A DNA stretch of 64,000 bases from Saccharothrix ecbatanensis. GTDB lineage: Bacteria; Actinomycetota; Actinomycetes; Mycobacteriales; Pseudonocardiaceae. The DNA lies in the NCBI RefSeq assembly GCF_014205015.1, contig NZ_JACHMO010000001.1, positions 5,642,001-5,706,000 of the forward strand. The letters run 5' to 3'. The translations under genes and the position numbers were made by a program. Under the pieces are notes generated by a model. That model worked only from the letters and a program-made list of their open reading frames with translations, did not search any database and had not been told where the DNA came from. The first letter of the stretch is position 1. Each line of letters opens with the position of its first letter. Positions 24,401 through 32,456 of the stretch are shown here, one piece after another.

Positions 24401-25780
24401 ATGGACCCTGACGAGTTCCGGCGGATCGGCCACGAGGTGGTCGACTGGATCGCCGACTACCGTGCGCGGATCGAGGACTTCCCGGTCAAGTCGCAGGTCG
24501 AGCCGGGTTGGGTGCGGGGGCAGTTGGGCGCGCTGCCCGAACAGGGCGAGGGCTTCGACGCCCTGCTCGCCGACCTGGACCGGGTCGTGCTGCCCGGCAC
24601 CACGCACTGGCAGCACCCGGGGTTCTACGCCTATTTCCCGGCGAACGCGTCCCTGCCGTCGGTGCTGGGCGACCTGCTGTCGTCGGGCCTGGGCGTGCAG
24701 GGCATGTTGTGGTCCACCTCGCCCGCCGCCACCGAGGTCGAGCAGCACCTGATGGACGAACTCGTCGGCGCGATGGGCCTGCCCGCCCGGTTCCTCGGTG
24801 GTGGCGTCATCCAGGACACCGCGTCGTCGGCCGCGTTGGTCGCGCTCCTGGCCGCGCTGCACCGGACGTCAGGTGGGAAGTGGCGGCAGACCGGCGTGGA
24901 CGGCAGCGAGACGGTGTACGTGTCGTCGCAGACCCACTCGTCCGTCGAGCGCGCCGCACGCATGGCCGGACTGGGTGAACAGGCCGTCCGGTCGATCGAG
25001 GTGGACGCGGCGCTGGCCATGCGCGTGGACGACCTGGCATCGCGGATCAGGTCCGATGTCGAGGCGGGCCGCAAGCCGGTCATGGTGTGCGCGACGATCG
25101 GCACCACCGGCACGGGCGCGGTGGACCCGGTGCGCGAGATCGCTTCGCTGTGCGCCGAGCACGGCATCTGGCTCCACGTGGACGCCGCGTGGGCCGGTCC
25201 GGCGGCGCTGTGCCCGGAGTTCCGGGGCTTGTTCGACGGTCTGGACCAGGCCGACTCGTTCACCGCGAACGCGCACAAGTGGATGCTGACGGCGTTCGAC
25301 CTGACCCTGTTCTGGACGGCGCACCCGGACGTGCTGGTGGACGCGCTCACGATCCTCCCGGAATACCTCCGCAACACCGCGACGGAGTCGGGCGCGGTGG
25401 TCGACTACCGGGACTGGCAGATCCCGCTGGGTCGGCGGTTCCGGGCGTTGAAGCTGTGGTCGGTGCTGCGCTGGTACGGCTTGGAGGGCGTGCGCGCGCA
25501 CCTGCGTGGTCACGTCGAACTGGCGGCGCTGCTCGAATCGTGGGTCACGGCGGACGACAACTGGACCCTCGTCGCCCCGCGCTCCCTCTCCCTGCTCACC
25601 ATCGCCCACCGCGACGGCGACGAACCCACCAAGGCCGCGATGGACCGCGTCAACGCGGCCGGCGAAGCGTTCATCACCCACACCACCGTCAACGGCCGCT
25701 TTGCGATCCGCATCGCCATCGGCGCCGAGTCCACCCGACAACACCACGTCCGCGCGCTATGGGACGCGCTGAGCGCTTAG
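24401..25780 (+). CDS. Pyridoxal-phosphate dependent aromatic-L-amino-acid decarboxylase family protein
   Basis: 459 residues, group II PLP decarboxylase (DOPA/tryptophan/phenylalanine decarboxylase type). Opening MDPDEFRRIGHEVVDWIADY and the substrate segment THWQHPGFYAYFPAN are characteristic of aromatic amino acid decarboxylases. PLP-binding residues: the HVDAAWAGPA Asp and the Schiff-base Lys in TANAHKWMLTAFD. Produces amines such as tryptamine, phenylethylamine or tyramine; the exact substrate is not predictable. ATG at 24401 lies 10 bp after the Lrp-type gene; a longer in-frame start at 24335 would overlap it. Its stop overlaps the convergent Uma2 gene by 4 bp. Confidence 0.93.
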   Translation: MDPDEFRRIGHEVVDWIADYRARIEDFPVKSQVEPGWVRGQLGALPEQGEGFDALLADLDRVVLPGTTHWQHPGFYAYFPANASLPSVLGDLLSSGLGVQGMLWSTSPAATEVEQHLMDELVGAMGLPARFLGGGVIQDTASSAALVALLAALHRTSGGKWRQTGVDGSETVYVSSQTHSSVERAARMAGLGEQAVRSIEVDAALAMRVDDLASRIRSDVEAGRKPVMVCATIGTTGTGAVDPVREIASLCAEHGIWLHVDAAWAGPAALCPEFRGLFDGLDQADSFTANAHKWMLTAFDLTLFWTAHPDVLVDALTILPEYLRNTATESGAVVDYRDWQIPLGRRFRALKLWSVLRWYGLEGVRAHLRGHVELAALLESWVTADDNWTLVAPRSLSLLTIAHRDGDEPTKAAMDRVNAAGEAFITHTTVNGRFAIRIAIGAESTRQHHVRALWDALSA

Positions 25781-26337
25781 CGGCGGAGCAGCGCGTCGAG
25801 GTCGAAGACAACCGGGAAGGGGCTCGGGATCTCGACCTTCCCGGTGCCGCCGCCAACGTGCTCGTACTCGCCGTCCACCAGGGTGAACGCGGTGAGCGTG
25901 ATCGGCTCGTCGAGTTCGACCAGCCAGTAGTGCGGAATGCCGGCGTCGGCGTACTCCATCGGCTTCACCACGCGGTCCACTCGCCCCGTCCCCGGCGACA
26001 CGATCTCGACCGTGAGCAGGACGTCATCGGGATCGAATCGCTTCGGATACTCCTCGGCACGCTCTGTCGGGACGATCACCATGTCCGGTGCACGCATCGT
26101 TATCGGAGGCGTCGGGTCGATCAGGACGTCGACATCCGGGACCGCCACCACGTCGGGAGGCAGTTGCTCATCGAGCCAAGTTCCCAATCGCTTCATCGCC
26201 AATTGGTGCTTGGGCGCCGGCTTCGGGGCCGCTACCAAGACTCCTTCGACCAGCTCGACGTGGTGCGACTCGTCCTCCGGTAGCGCGTCCCACTCTTCAA
26301 GTGTGAGCAAGTGGTCAGGCCAGGGCATGGCGCTCAT
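25777..26337 (-). CDS. Uma2 family (DUF820) nuclease-like protein
   Basis: 186 residues of the Uma2/DUF820 family, which has a PD-(D/E)xK-like restriction endonuclease fold. Motifs: HVELVEGVLVAAPKP, then RAPDMVIVP (catalytic Asp), LTVEIVSPGTGRVDRVVKP (Glu and trailing Lys) and YADAGIPHYWLVELD. Biological role unsettled. I use the ATG at 26337, with AGGTGGGG five bases upstream, rather than an in-frame start at 26376. It shares 4 bp with the end of the decarboxylase gene. A second family member is at 47210. Confidence 0.88.
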   Translation of the reverse strand: MSAMPWPDHLLTLEEWDALPEDESHHVELVEGVLVAAPKPAPKHQLAMKRLGTWLDEQLPPDVVAVPDVDVLIDPTPPITMRAPDMVIVPTERAEEYPKRFDPDDVLLTVEIVSPGTGRVDRVVKPMEYADAGIPHYWLVELDEPITLTAFTLVDGEYEHVGGGTGKVEIPSPFPVVFDLDALLRR

Positions 26338-26391
26338 CGCGACCCCACCTCTCATTGCGCGCTCCATTGACTGCACAACGTAGCTGATCGA

Positions 26392-27315
26392 CTACAGGAC
26401 CCGGAGCAAGCCCTCTTGCACCACGGTAGCCACCAAGTGGCCGTCCTGGCTGTAGAAGCGGCCCGTCGCCAGCCCGCGCGCGCCCGACGCCGACGGTGAG
26501 GCGCAGTCGTACAGGAACCACTCGTCCGCACGGAAACGGCGGTGGAACCACATGGCGTGGTCGAGGCTGGCGCCCAGGACCTTGTCGGTGCCCCAGTACA
26601 CGCCGTGGCGGACCAGCACCGAGTCGAGCAAAGTCATGTCCGACGCGTACGCCAGCACGCACACGTGCAGCAGGTCGTCGTCCGGCAGCTTGCCGTCCGC
26701 CCGCATCCACACCTGGCTGCGCGCCTCACCCGGCCCCACCTCACGCGCCCGCCACGGCGGCTCCGTCACGTACCGGATGTCGATGGGCCGGGGCAACCGC
26801 GCCATGCCGATCTTCTCCAGGTACCCGGCCGCCGATTCGGCGTACGTGGGCAGGGAGGACGGCGGCGCGACGTCGGGCATCGGCTCCTGGTGGTCCAGGC
26901 CGGGCTCGTCCAACTGGAACGACGCCGAGAGGGCGAAGATCGCCTTGCCGTGCTGGACGGCCACCACGCGGCGGGTGGTGAAGGACCGTCCGTCCCGGAT
27001 GCGGTCCACTTCGTACACGATCGGGACGGTCGGATCGCCGCCGCGGATGAAGTACGAGTGCAGCGAGTGCACCCGGCGTTCCGGCGGGACGGTCCTCCCG
27101 GCGGCCACCAGGGCCTGACCGGCGACCTGCCCGCCGAACACCCGCACGGGCGATTCGGCGGGCGACACCCCGCGGAAGATGTTCTCCTCGATGCGCTCCA
27201 GGTCGAGCAGCGCCACGAGGCGGTCGAGCACGGGCTGCCCGTGCGGCACGCCGTCGGTGTCCAGTGGAACGTCCGAGAACTCGGCGGAAGCCGCGGCGCG
27301 GGCAGCCTCGGTCAC
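26392..27315 (-). CDS. tesB: Acyl-CoA thioesterase II
   Basis: 307 residues, double-hotdog TesB family; hydrolyses fatty acyl-CoA to free acid and CoA in the cytoplasm. The first hotdog carries NIFRGVSPAESPVRVFGGQ-type residues (ENIFRG and VFGGQVAGQAL). HSLHSYFIRGGDPTVPIVYE and RRFRADEWFLYDCASPSASG are the family's conserved segments, and the end is QEGLLRV. It begins 8 bp after the pyruvate kinase stop on the same strand, the same pyk-tesB order as in mycobacteria (pykA-tesB1). GTG start at 27315. Confidence 0.95.
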   Translation of the reverse strand: MTEAARAAASAEFSDVPLDTDGVPHGQPVLDRLVALLDLERIEENIFRGVSPAESPVRVFGGQVAGQALVAAGRTVPPERRVHSLHSYFIRGGDPTVPIVYEVDRIRDGRSFTTRRVVAVQHGKAIFALSASFQLDEPGLDHQEPMPDVAPPSSLPTYAESAAGYLEKIGMARLPRPIDIRYVTEPPWRAREVGPGEARSQVWMRADGKLPDDDLLHVCVLAYASDMTLLDSVLVRHGVYWGTDKVLGASLDHAMWFHRRFRADEWFLYDCASPSASGARGLATGRFYSQDGHLVATVVQEGLLRVL

Positions 27316-27323
27316 GTCAACTC

Positions 27324-28748
27324 CTAAGCGTGGTCGTCCTCTCCCAGGCGGTGGACCCGGATGAGGTTCGTCGAGCCGATGGTGCCAGGCGGCGAGCCTG
27401 CCACGACCACGACGAGGTCGCCGGGCTGGTACCGGCCGATGTCGATCATCGACAGGTCCACCTGGCGGACCATCTCGTCCGTCGAGTCCACCTTAGGCAC
27501 GATGAACGTCTCGGTGCCCCAGGTGAGAGAAAGCTGACTGCGCACGCTGGGCTCCGGCGTGAACGCCAGCAGCGGCAGCGGCGTGTGCAGGCGGGCGAGC
27601 CGCCGCACCGTGTCACCGGACTGGGTGAAGGCGACCAGCGCCTTCGCGTTCAGCCGCTCGCCGATGTCCCGCGCCGCGTACGAGATCACGCCGCGCTTGG
27701 TGCGCGGGACGTGCGTCAGCGGCGGGACCACGGTGGACTCGGTCTCGACGGCCTCGATGATGCGGCCCATCGTCTTGACCGTCTCGATGGCGTACCGGCC
27801 GACCGACGTCTCACCGGACAGCATCAGCGCGTCCGCTCCGTCGAGCACCGCGTTCGCGACGTCCGACGTCTCGGCGCGGGTCGGCCGGGAGTTGGTGATC
27901 ATCGATTCGAGCATCTGGGTGGCCACGATGACCGGCTTGGCGTTCTCGCGGGCGATCTGGATGGCCCGCTTCTGCACCAGCGGCACGTGCTCCAGCGGCA
28001 GCTCGACGCCCAGGTCGCCACGGGCGACCATGACGCCGTCGAAGGCGAGGACGATCGCTTCGAGGTTGTCGACCGCCTCCGGCTTCTCGATCTTGGCGAT
28101 GACCGGCTTGCGGCCGTGGCCCACGCGGTCCATGACCTGGTGGACCAGGTCGATGTCCGCGGGCGAGCGCACGAACGACAGGGCGATGAAGTCCACGCCC
28201 AGGTTGAGGGCGAACTCGAGGTCCTCGATGTCCTTCTCGGACATGGCGGGCACGGACACGTCCATGCCGGGCAGCGAGAGGCCCTTGTTGTTGCTGACCG
28301 GGCCACCCTCGGTGACCTCGCAGACCACGTCCGGGCCGTCGACCTCGGTGACCACGAGGCCCACCTTGCCGTCGTCCACCAGCAGCCGGTCGCCGACCTT
28401 GGCGTCCTGCGCCAGCTGCTTGTAGGTGGTGGAGACGCGGTCGTGGGTGCCCTCGACCTCCTCCACCGTCACCCGGACGATGTCACCGTTGCGCCACTCG
28501 ACCGGGCCGTTGGCGAACCGGCCCAGGCGGATCTTGGGTCCTTGCAGGTCGGCCAGGATGCCCACCGCACGGCCCGAGGCGTCGGCCGCGGCGCGGACGA
28601 GCTCGTAGACCTGCTTGTGGTCGGCATGACTGCCGTGACTGAAGTTCATCCGGGCAACGTCCATACCGGCCGCCACCAACTCGTTGACCTTGTCCTCGGT
28701 CGCGGTGGCAGGGCCCATCGTACAGACGATCTTCGCGCGTCGACTCAC
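27324..28748 (-). CDS. pyk: Pyruvate kinase
   Basis: Last step of glycolysis: phosphoenolpyruvate plus ADP to pyruvate plus ATP. 474 residues. N-terminal RRAKIVCTMGPAT with the substrate-binding Arg; metal/substrate site in the signature PVIAKIEKPEAVDNL (Lys and Glu); MVARGDLGVELP; then KPVIVATQMLESMI. C-terminal regulatory domain ends in RVHRLGEDDHA. GTG start at 28748; the gene is followed 8 bp later by tesB. Length and order are typical for actinobacterial PykA. Confidence 0.97.
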   Translation of the reverse strand: MSRRAKIVCTMGPATATEDKVNELVAAGMDVARMNFSHGSHADHKQVYELVRAAADASGRAVGILADLQGPKIRLGRFANGPVEWRNGDIVRVTVEEVEGTHDRVSTTYKQLAQDAKVGDRLLVDDGKVGLVVTEVDGPDVVCEVTEGGPVSNNKGLSLPGMDVSVPAMSEKDIEDLEFALNLGVDFIALSFVRSPADIDLVHQVMDRVGHGRKPVIAKIEKPEAVDNLEAIVLAFDGVMVARGDLGVELPLEHVPLVQKRAIQIARENAKPVIVATQMLESMITNSRPTRAETSDVANAVLDGADALMLSGETSVGRYAIETVKTMGRIIEAVETESTVVPPLTHVPRTKRGVISYAARDIGERLNAKALVAFTQSGDTVRRLARLHTPLPLLAFTPEPSVRSQLSLTWGTETFIVPKVDSTDEMVRQVDLSMIDIGRYQPGDLVVVVAGSPPGTIGSTNLIRVHRLGEDDHA

Positions 28749-28830
28749 GTCTCAGGAGAGTAGTCGCTGTCACTGGACCGATCAGGATGTACCGGGGGGT
28801 AACGTCCGCGAAACCGGCAGAATCTGCCCG

Positions 28831-29175
28831 GTGGGCGTCAGAATCCTTCCGTTCGTGGTCGCTGCGTTGCTCAGCGTCATCGTGTTGTTCACCCCCGCGT
28901 CAGGTGTGCCGACCGCGCCGCCGGGCACCGACAAGGTGGTGCACTTCCTGCTGTTCGCCCTGCTCACGGCCACCGGGCGGTACGGCAGGCTGCCGCTCAC
29001 GCCACTGGTCGCGGGCCTGATCGGTTACGCCGCGGTCTCGGAAGTGTTGCAGTGGCTCATCACCGCGCTGGGTCGCGGCGGCGACGTCCTGGACGGACTG
29101 GTGGATGTGGCCGGAATCGCATTCGGCTACCTGATCGCGAGGCGGAGACCGGTCAGCGGAAGCCGACCTCGGTGA
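28831..29175 (+). CDS. VanZ family membrane protein
   Basis: 114 residues with about four hydrophobic helices. The opening VGVRILPFVVAALLSVIVLF, the family core TDKVVHFLLFALLTATGRYG, and GRGGDVLDGLVDVAGIAFGYLI fit the VanZ-like family (small membrane proteins, some linked to teicoplanin resistance; most of unknown role). I start at the GTG at 28831; longer upstream reading enters the divergent pyk gene. Its 3' end overlaps the convergent DUF2461 gene by 23 bp. Confidence 0.8.
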   Translation: MGVRILPFVVAALLSVIVLFTPASGVPTAPPGTDKVVHFLLFALLTATGRYGRLPLTPLVAGLIGYAAVSEVLQWLITALGRGGDVLDGLVDVAGIAFGYLIARRRPVSGSRPR

Positions 29176-29830
29176 GCCCGATGTGGTCGGCGCACCAGTC
29201 CACGAACGGGGTCGCCTCGCGCCACGCGTCGCGCACGCGGTCCAGGCATTCCGGCTCGTGCAGCACGTCGTCCGGCGGCCACACCTTCGCCACGTAGAGG
29301 CGCTTGTGCTTGAGCAGCTCGATCCGGGGGTGGTCGGGGTCGAAGCCGCGCGGTGCCCGCTTGAGCTTGTCGCCGCGCAGCTCCCAGCCGGTGCGGGCGA
29401 GCTTGGCGAGCAGCTTCTCCAGCGCACGTCCGCGCACGTCGTCCGTCACGGATTCGCGGAAGCGTGCGAGCTGGTCGGACGCCATGGCGAACGACCCACC
29501 GGCCACGAACAGCCCTTCGGTGCCGATCTGGACGTAGTGCGCCCCGCCGCCGCGGCCCAGCTCGACCACACCGCCACAGTGGTCCTTATAGGGGGTCTTG
29601 TCCTTGCTGAACCGCACGTCACGGTAGGGCCGGAAGACTTTTCCCTTGCCGAATTCCGGCTCCAAGGCGGCGAGCAGCGCCTCCATGGGCGCGCGGACGT
29701 CCTCCAGGTAGACGTTCTTGTGGTCCTCCCAGTACGCCTTCGAGTTGTCGACCTGGAGGCCGTCGTAGAAGTCGATGGCGTGTTCGCCGAAGCCGGTGAA
29801 TTCCACGGCGCCCAGCTTACGTTCGTCCAT
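29153..29830 (-). CDS. DUF2461 family protein
   Basis: 225 residues. DUF2461 hallmarks: an opening block ending in YDGLQVDNSKAYWEDHK, the RPYRDVRFSKDKTPYKDHCG motif, GLFVAGGSFAMASDQLARFR, and LKRAPRGFDPDHP near the C-terminus. Widespread soluble proteins of unknown function. ATG at 29830 is chosen; further upstream is non-coding. Convergent overlap with the VanZ-like gene (23 bp). Divergent from the helicase-associated gene, with a very short shared promoter region. Confidence 0.9.
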   Translation of the reverse strand: MDERKLGAVEFTGFGEHAIDFYDGLQVDNSKAYWEDHKNVYLEDVRAPMEALLAALEPEFGKGKVFRPYRDVRFSKDKTPYKDHCGGVVELGRGGGAHYVQIGTEGLFVAGGSFAMASDQLARFRESVTDDVRGRALEKLLAKLARTGWELRGDKLKRAPRGFDPDHPRIELLKHKRLYVAKVWPPDDVLHEPECLDRVRDAWREATPFVDWCADHIGLTEVGFR

Positions 29831-29862
29831 AGGTGGCTCATTCGAACGCCCTATCGCACAGC

Positions 29863-29892
29863 ATGACCGACCTGTCACGTTCTGTGCATAAT
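29863..29892 (+). promoter_or_regulatory. Promoter of the helicase-associated gene (leaderless)
   Basis: ATGACC (29863-29868) as -35, an 18-bp spacer and CATAAT (29887-29892) as -10; six bases later is GTG at 29899. This geometry predicts transcription starting on the start codon. Confidence 0.55.
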
Positions 29893-29898
29893 CGCCGG

Positions 29899-31851
29899 GT
29901 GGGTAGGAAAGCGGCGCTGGCCGGCTGGTTGCGGGGGCTCGACGCACAGGACATCCGGGACATATTGGCGCTGCGCAAGGACGCCGCGGAAGGTCGGCCG
30001 CAATCGCTGCGCGCGCTGGCGGACGAGATGGCCACGGCGGCGTCGTTGCGGACGGCCGTCGAAGGGTTGGACCAGGCCTGCCGTGACGTGTTGGACACCG
30101 CCCTGCGGCTCGGTGACGAGGTCGGTGTGGACGTGCTGGCGGACCAGTTGCGCTGCAACGGGAAGGCGTCGCGGGCGGAGTTGAAGCGGACGTTGGGCGA
30201 GTTGCGCGCGCGGGCGCTGCTGTGGTCGGTGGGCGGGAAGCTGGTCAGTTCGCCGGGTCTGCGGCTGTTGGAGGAAGAGCCGCCGCGCCGGATCACGCCC
30301 GCGCCGCGCACGCCACGCCGTGCGGCCCAGCACCGCGGTTTCGCCGACCGGGCCGCGATCGCGCCTGCGACGTCCACTGTGGATGGTGTGACGCGGCTGG
30401 TGGAGCTGTGCGACGTCGAGCAGGTGACGTGCCGGACCGGGGTGGGGCTGCGGGAGCTGCGGCGGATCGCCGGCCTGCTGAGGACCGAGGAGTGCCGGGC
30501 GCGGCTGTGGCTGGACCTGGCGTTGGAGGCGCGGTTGCTCGCGGCGGACGACGGTCGGTTGGCGCCGACGAGCGGGTCGGACGCGTGGCGGGACGAGTCG
30601 CCCGCCAGTCGGCTGACGGCGCTGGCCGACGCTTGGCCGCGGATGGCGTGGACGCCGGGCAAGCAGCGGGCGGCGTCGGCGGAGCCGGCTTCGAACGAGT
30701 TCGGCGACCGGACGCGGCGGGGCGTGCTGGAGCGGTACGCGCTGTTGGGCGAGGACGAGGCGTACGAGCACCGGCACGAGGTGGTGGCGGACCTGGTGTG
30801 GACGCGGCCCGCGGTGCACGGGCGGACGGCGACCGAGGCGGCGCTGGTGGAGGCCGAGTCGGTGGGCCTGGTGGCGTTGGGCGCGTCGACCGCGCTGGGC
30901 CGGGCGGTGTTGGCGGGCGTCACGGCGGAGGTGGCCGACCGGTTCGTGCCGCCCGCCGCCACGACCGCGCACCTGCGGCCGGACCTGACCGCGGTGGTGG
31001 CCGGGTTGCCGTCGCGCGAGCTGAGCGGGGTGCTGGACCTGGCGGCGGACTGCGCCACGGGCGGGTGGCGGTTCAGCGGGGCGAGCGTGCGGCGGGCGTT
31101 GGACGCGGGGCACGAGCCGGACGCGTTGCTGGCGCGGTTGGCGTCGGTGGCCGAGCACGGCGTGCCGCCGACGTTGGAGCACCTGGTGCGGGAGGTGGCG
31201 CGGCAGCACGGGCGGATCACGGTGACGCCGGTGGCGTGCTGCGTGCGGACGGAGGACCCGGCGCTGTTGCGGGAGATCGCCGGGCACCGGCTGCTGACGC
31301 CGTTGTCGTTGCAGCACCTGGGGCCGACGGTGTTGGCGTCGTCGCAGCCGGTCGCCGAGACGTTGGCGTTGCTGCGGGCGGCCGGTTACGCGCCGACGAC
31401 GTCGACGGCGGACGGGATCGCGATGGTGGAGCGGGTGTCCCGGCGCCGGGTCGAGCCCCCGCCTCCGCGCGTGGCCGAGGGCGCGTGGCGGATGCCGTTG
31501 ACGGGGCAGGAGCTGGCGAAACTGGCGACGGCGCTGGTGGAGCGGGAGCGGCCGAGGCCCAGGTTCGTGGTGCCCACGGCGGACTCGCAGCGGATCGGGA
31601 CGGTGCGGCTGCTGCGGGACCAGTCGCTGGTGCTGCGGGATTCGGAGGTCGTGCTGCTGGCGGAGGCGTTGGCCGGCCGGACGTCGGTGGAGATCGCCGT
31701 GGCGAACGGGCCGAGGAGCACGGTGAAGCACGTGATCACGCCGGTGGACCACGCGGCGGGCAACCTGAAGGCCAGCCGCGCGCCTCGCGGTGAGCACTGC
31801 GAGTTCCTGGTCAGCCACATCCGTTCGGTGCGCGCGGTGACCGGGGTCTGA
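29899..31851 (+). CDS. Helicase-associated (XPB/Ssl2-like) domain protein without motor domains
   Basis: About 650 residues of an actinobacterial family annotated as helicase-associated (Helicase_C_3-like) proteins. N-terminal AGWLRGLDAQDIRDILALRK is the family opening. The middle is a chain of winged-helix-like repeats, and the C-terminal domain (AEQELAKLA-like, RIGTVRLLRDQSLVLRDSEV) resembles the XPB N-terminal DNA-binding region. No Walker A is present, so it is not a helicase itself. I prefer the GTG at 29899 because a promoter-like -10 ends 6 nt before it, and the competing ATG at 29863 falls inside the -35 hexamer. Role unknown, probably DNA binding. Confidence 0.82.
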   Translation: MGRKAALAGWLRGLDAQDIRDILALRKDAAEGRPQSLRALADEMATAASLRTAVEGLDQACRDVLDTALRLGDEVGVDVLADQLRCNGKASRAELKRTLGELRARALLWSVGGKLVSSPGLRLLEEEPPRRITPAPRTPRRAAQHRGFADRAAIAPATSTVDGVTRLVELCDVEQVTCRTGVGLRELRRIAGLLRTEECRARLWLDLALEARLLAADDGRLAPTSGSDAWRDESPASRLTALADAWPRMAWTPGKQRAASAEPASNEFGDRTRRGVLERYALLGEDEAYEHRHEVVADLVWTRPAVHGRTATEAALVEAESVGLVALGASTALGRAVLAGVTAEVADRFVPPAATTAHLRPDLTAVVAGLPSRELSGVLDLAADCATGGWRFSGASVRRALDAGHEPDALLARLASVAEHGVPPTLEHLVREVARQHGRITVTPVACCVRTEDPALLREIAGHRLLTPLSLQHLGPTVLASSQPVAETLALLRAAGYAPTTSTADGIAMVERVSRRRVEPPPPRVAEGAWRMPLTGQELAKLATALVERERPRPRFVVPTADSQRIGTVRLLRDQSLVLRDSEVVLLAEALAGRTSVEIAVANGPRSTVKHVITPVDHAAGNLKASRAPRGEHCEFLVSHIRSVRAVTGV

Positions 31852-31868
31852 CCGCGCTACCACGAGGT

Positions 31869-31899
31869 GAGCCCCGACGCGGTTCGCGCGTCGGGGCTC
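31869..31899. terminator. Bidirectional terminator
   Basis: GAGCCCCGACGC (31869-31880) pairs perfectly with GCGTCGGGGCTC (31888-31899) over a 7-nt loop, between the convergent helicase-associated and lipoprotein genes. Confidence 0.85.
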
Positions 31900-31915
31900 T
31901 CGTCGGCGGGCGAGG

Positions 31916-32293
31916 TCAGGGCAGGTGGAGTTCCACCTGCGCCGTCGCGCCCGCCCCCGCGGTGACCTCGGACGGTGGTCCGGTCCGGTCGTCCTTGGTG
32001 GCGGTGAACTCGTAGCGGCCCGCGGCCAGGTGCCATTCGTAACGGCCGTCCGGTCCGGAGAAGACCGCCAGTTCCGGCACGGGCAGCGGTGGTGAGTCGA
32101 GCGACTTCGGTTGCACCAGGGCGCCGTCGACGGGACGGCCACCCTGGTCCACGACCACGCCGGTGACGGTGGCCTGGGTGTTCGTCAGGGGCGGCTGGGG
32201 GTCCTGGTCCGACGTGCCGGATTCCCGACCGCACGCCCCGAGCACCAGCATGCCGATCAGCAGGACCGCTCGCATGCGGAGTGGACGTCGCAC
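31916..32293 (-). CDS. Putative lipoprotein with carboxypeptidase-regulatory-like fold
   Basis: 125 residues. Lipoprotein signal: positively charged start (RRPLRMR), hydrophobic stretch and lipobox LGAC, so it should be anchored on the outer face of the membrane after Lgt processing. The mature part resembles a CarboxypepD_reg/TonB-linked beta-sandwich (TVTGVVVDQGGRPVDGALV, then GRYEWHLAAGRYEF), a small Greek-key fold. GTG at 32293 has AGGAG seven bases upstream. Function unknown. It lies downstream of the V8-like protease on the same strand but is separated from it by a tandem repeat, so co-transcription is uncertain. Confidence 0.8.
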   Translation of the reverse strand: MRRPLRMRAVLLIGMLVLGACGRESGTSDQDPQPPLTNTQATVTGVVVDQGGRPVDGALVQPKSLDSPPLPVPELAVFSGPDGRYEWHLAAGRYEFTATKDDRTGPPSEVTAGAGATAQVELHLP

Positions 32294-32352
32294 GATCTGC
32301 TCCTCTCGGTCATCTGCAGGACGGAACGGCCGGGCTTCGCGGTTGCGTCAAC

Positions 32353-32456
32353 GCCGATTCTCGACGCCAATTCCCAGTGCCGATTCGCGGCGCCTGTCCT
32401 CAGCGTCTGTTCGCGGCGCCTGTCCTCAGCGTCTGTTCGCGGCGTCTGTCCTCAGC
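32353..32456. repeat. 26-bp tandem repeat carrying the stop codon of the protease gene
   Basis: On the minus strand, units starting GCTGAGGACAG and ending GCGAACAGAC occupy 32431-32456, 32405-32430 and 32379-32404. A strongly diverged fourth lies at 32353-32378. The first unit's GC-TGA is the end of the protease gene (CGC TGA), so each unit repeats the gene's terminal bases. Confidence 0.88.
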
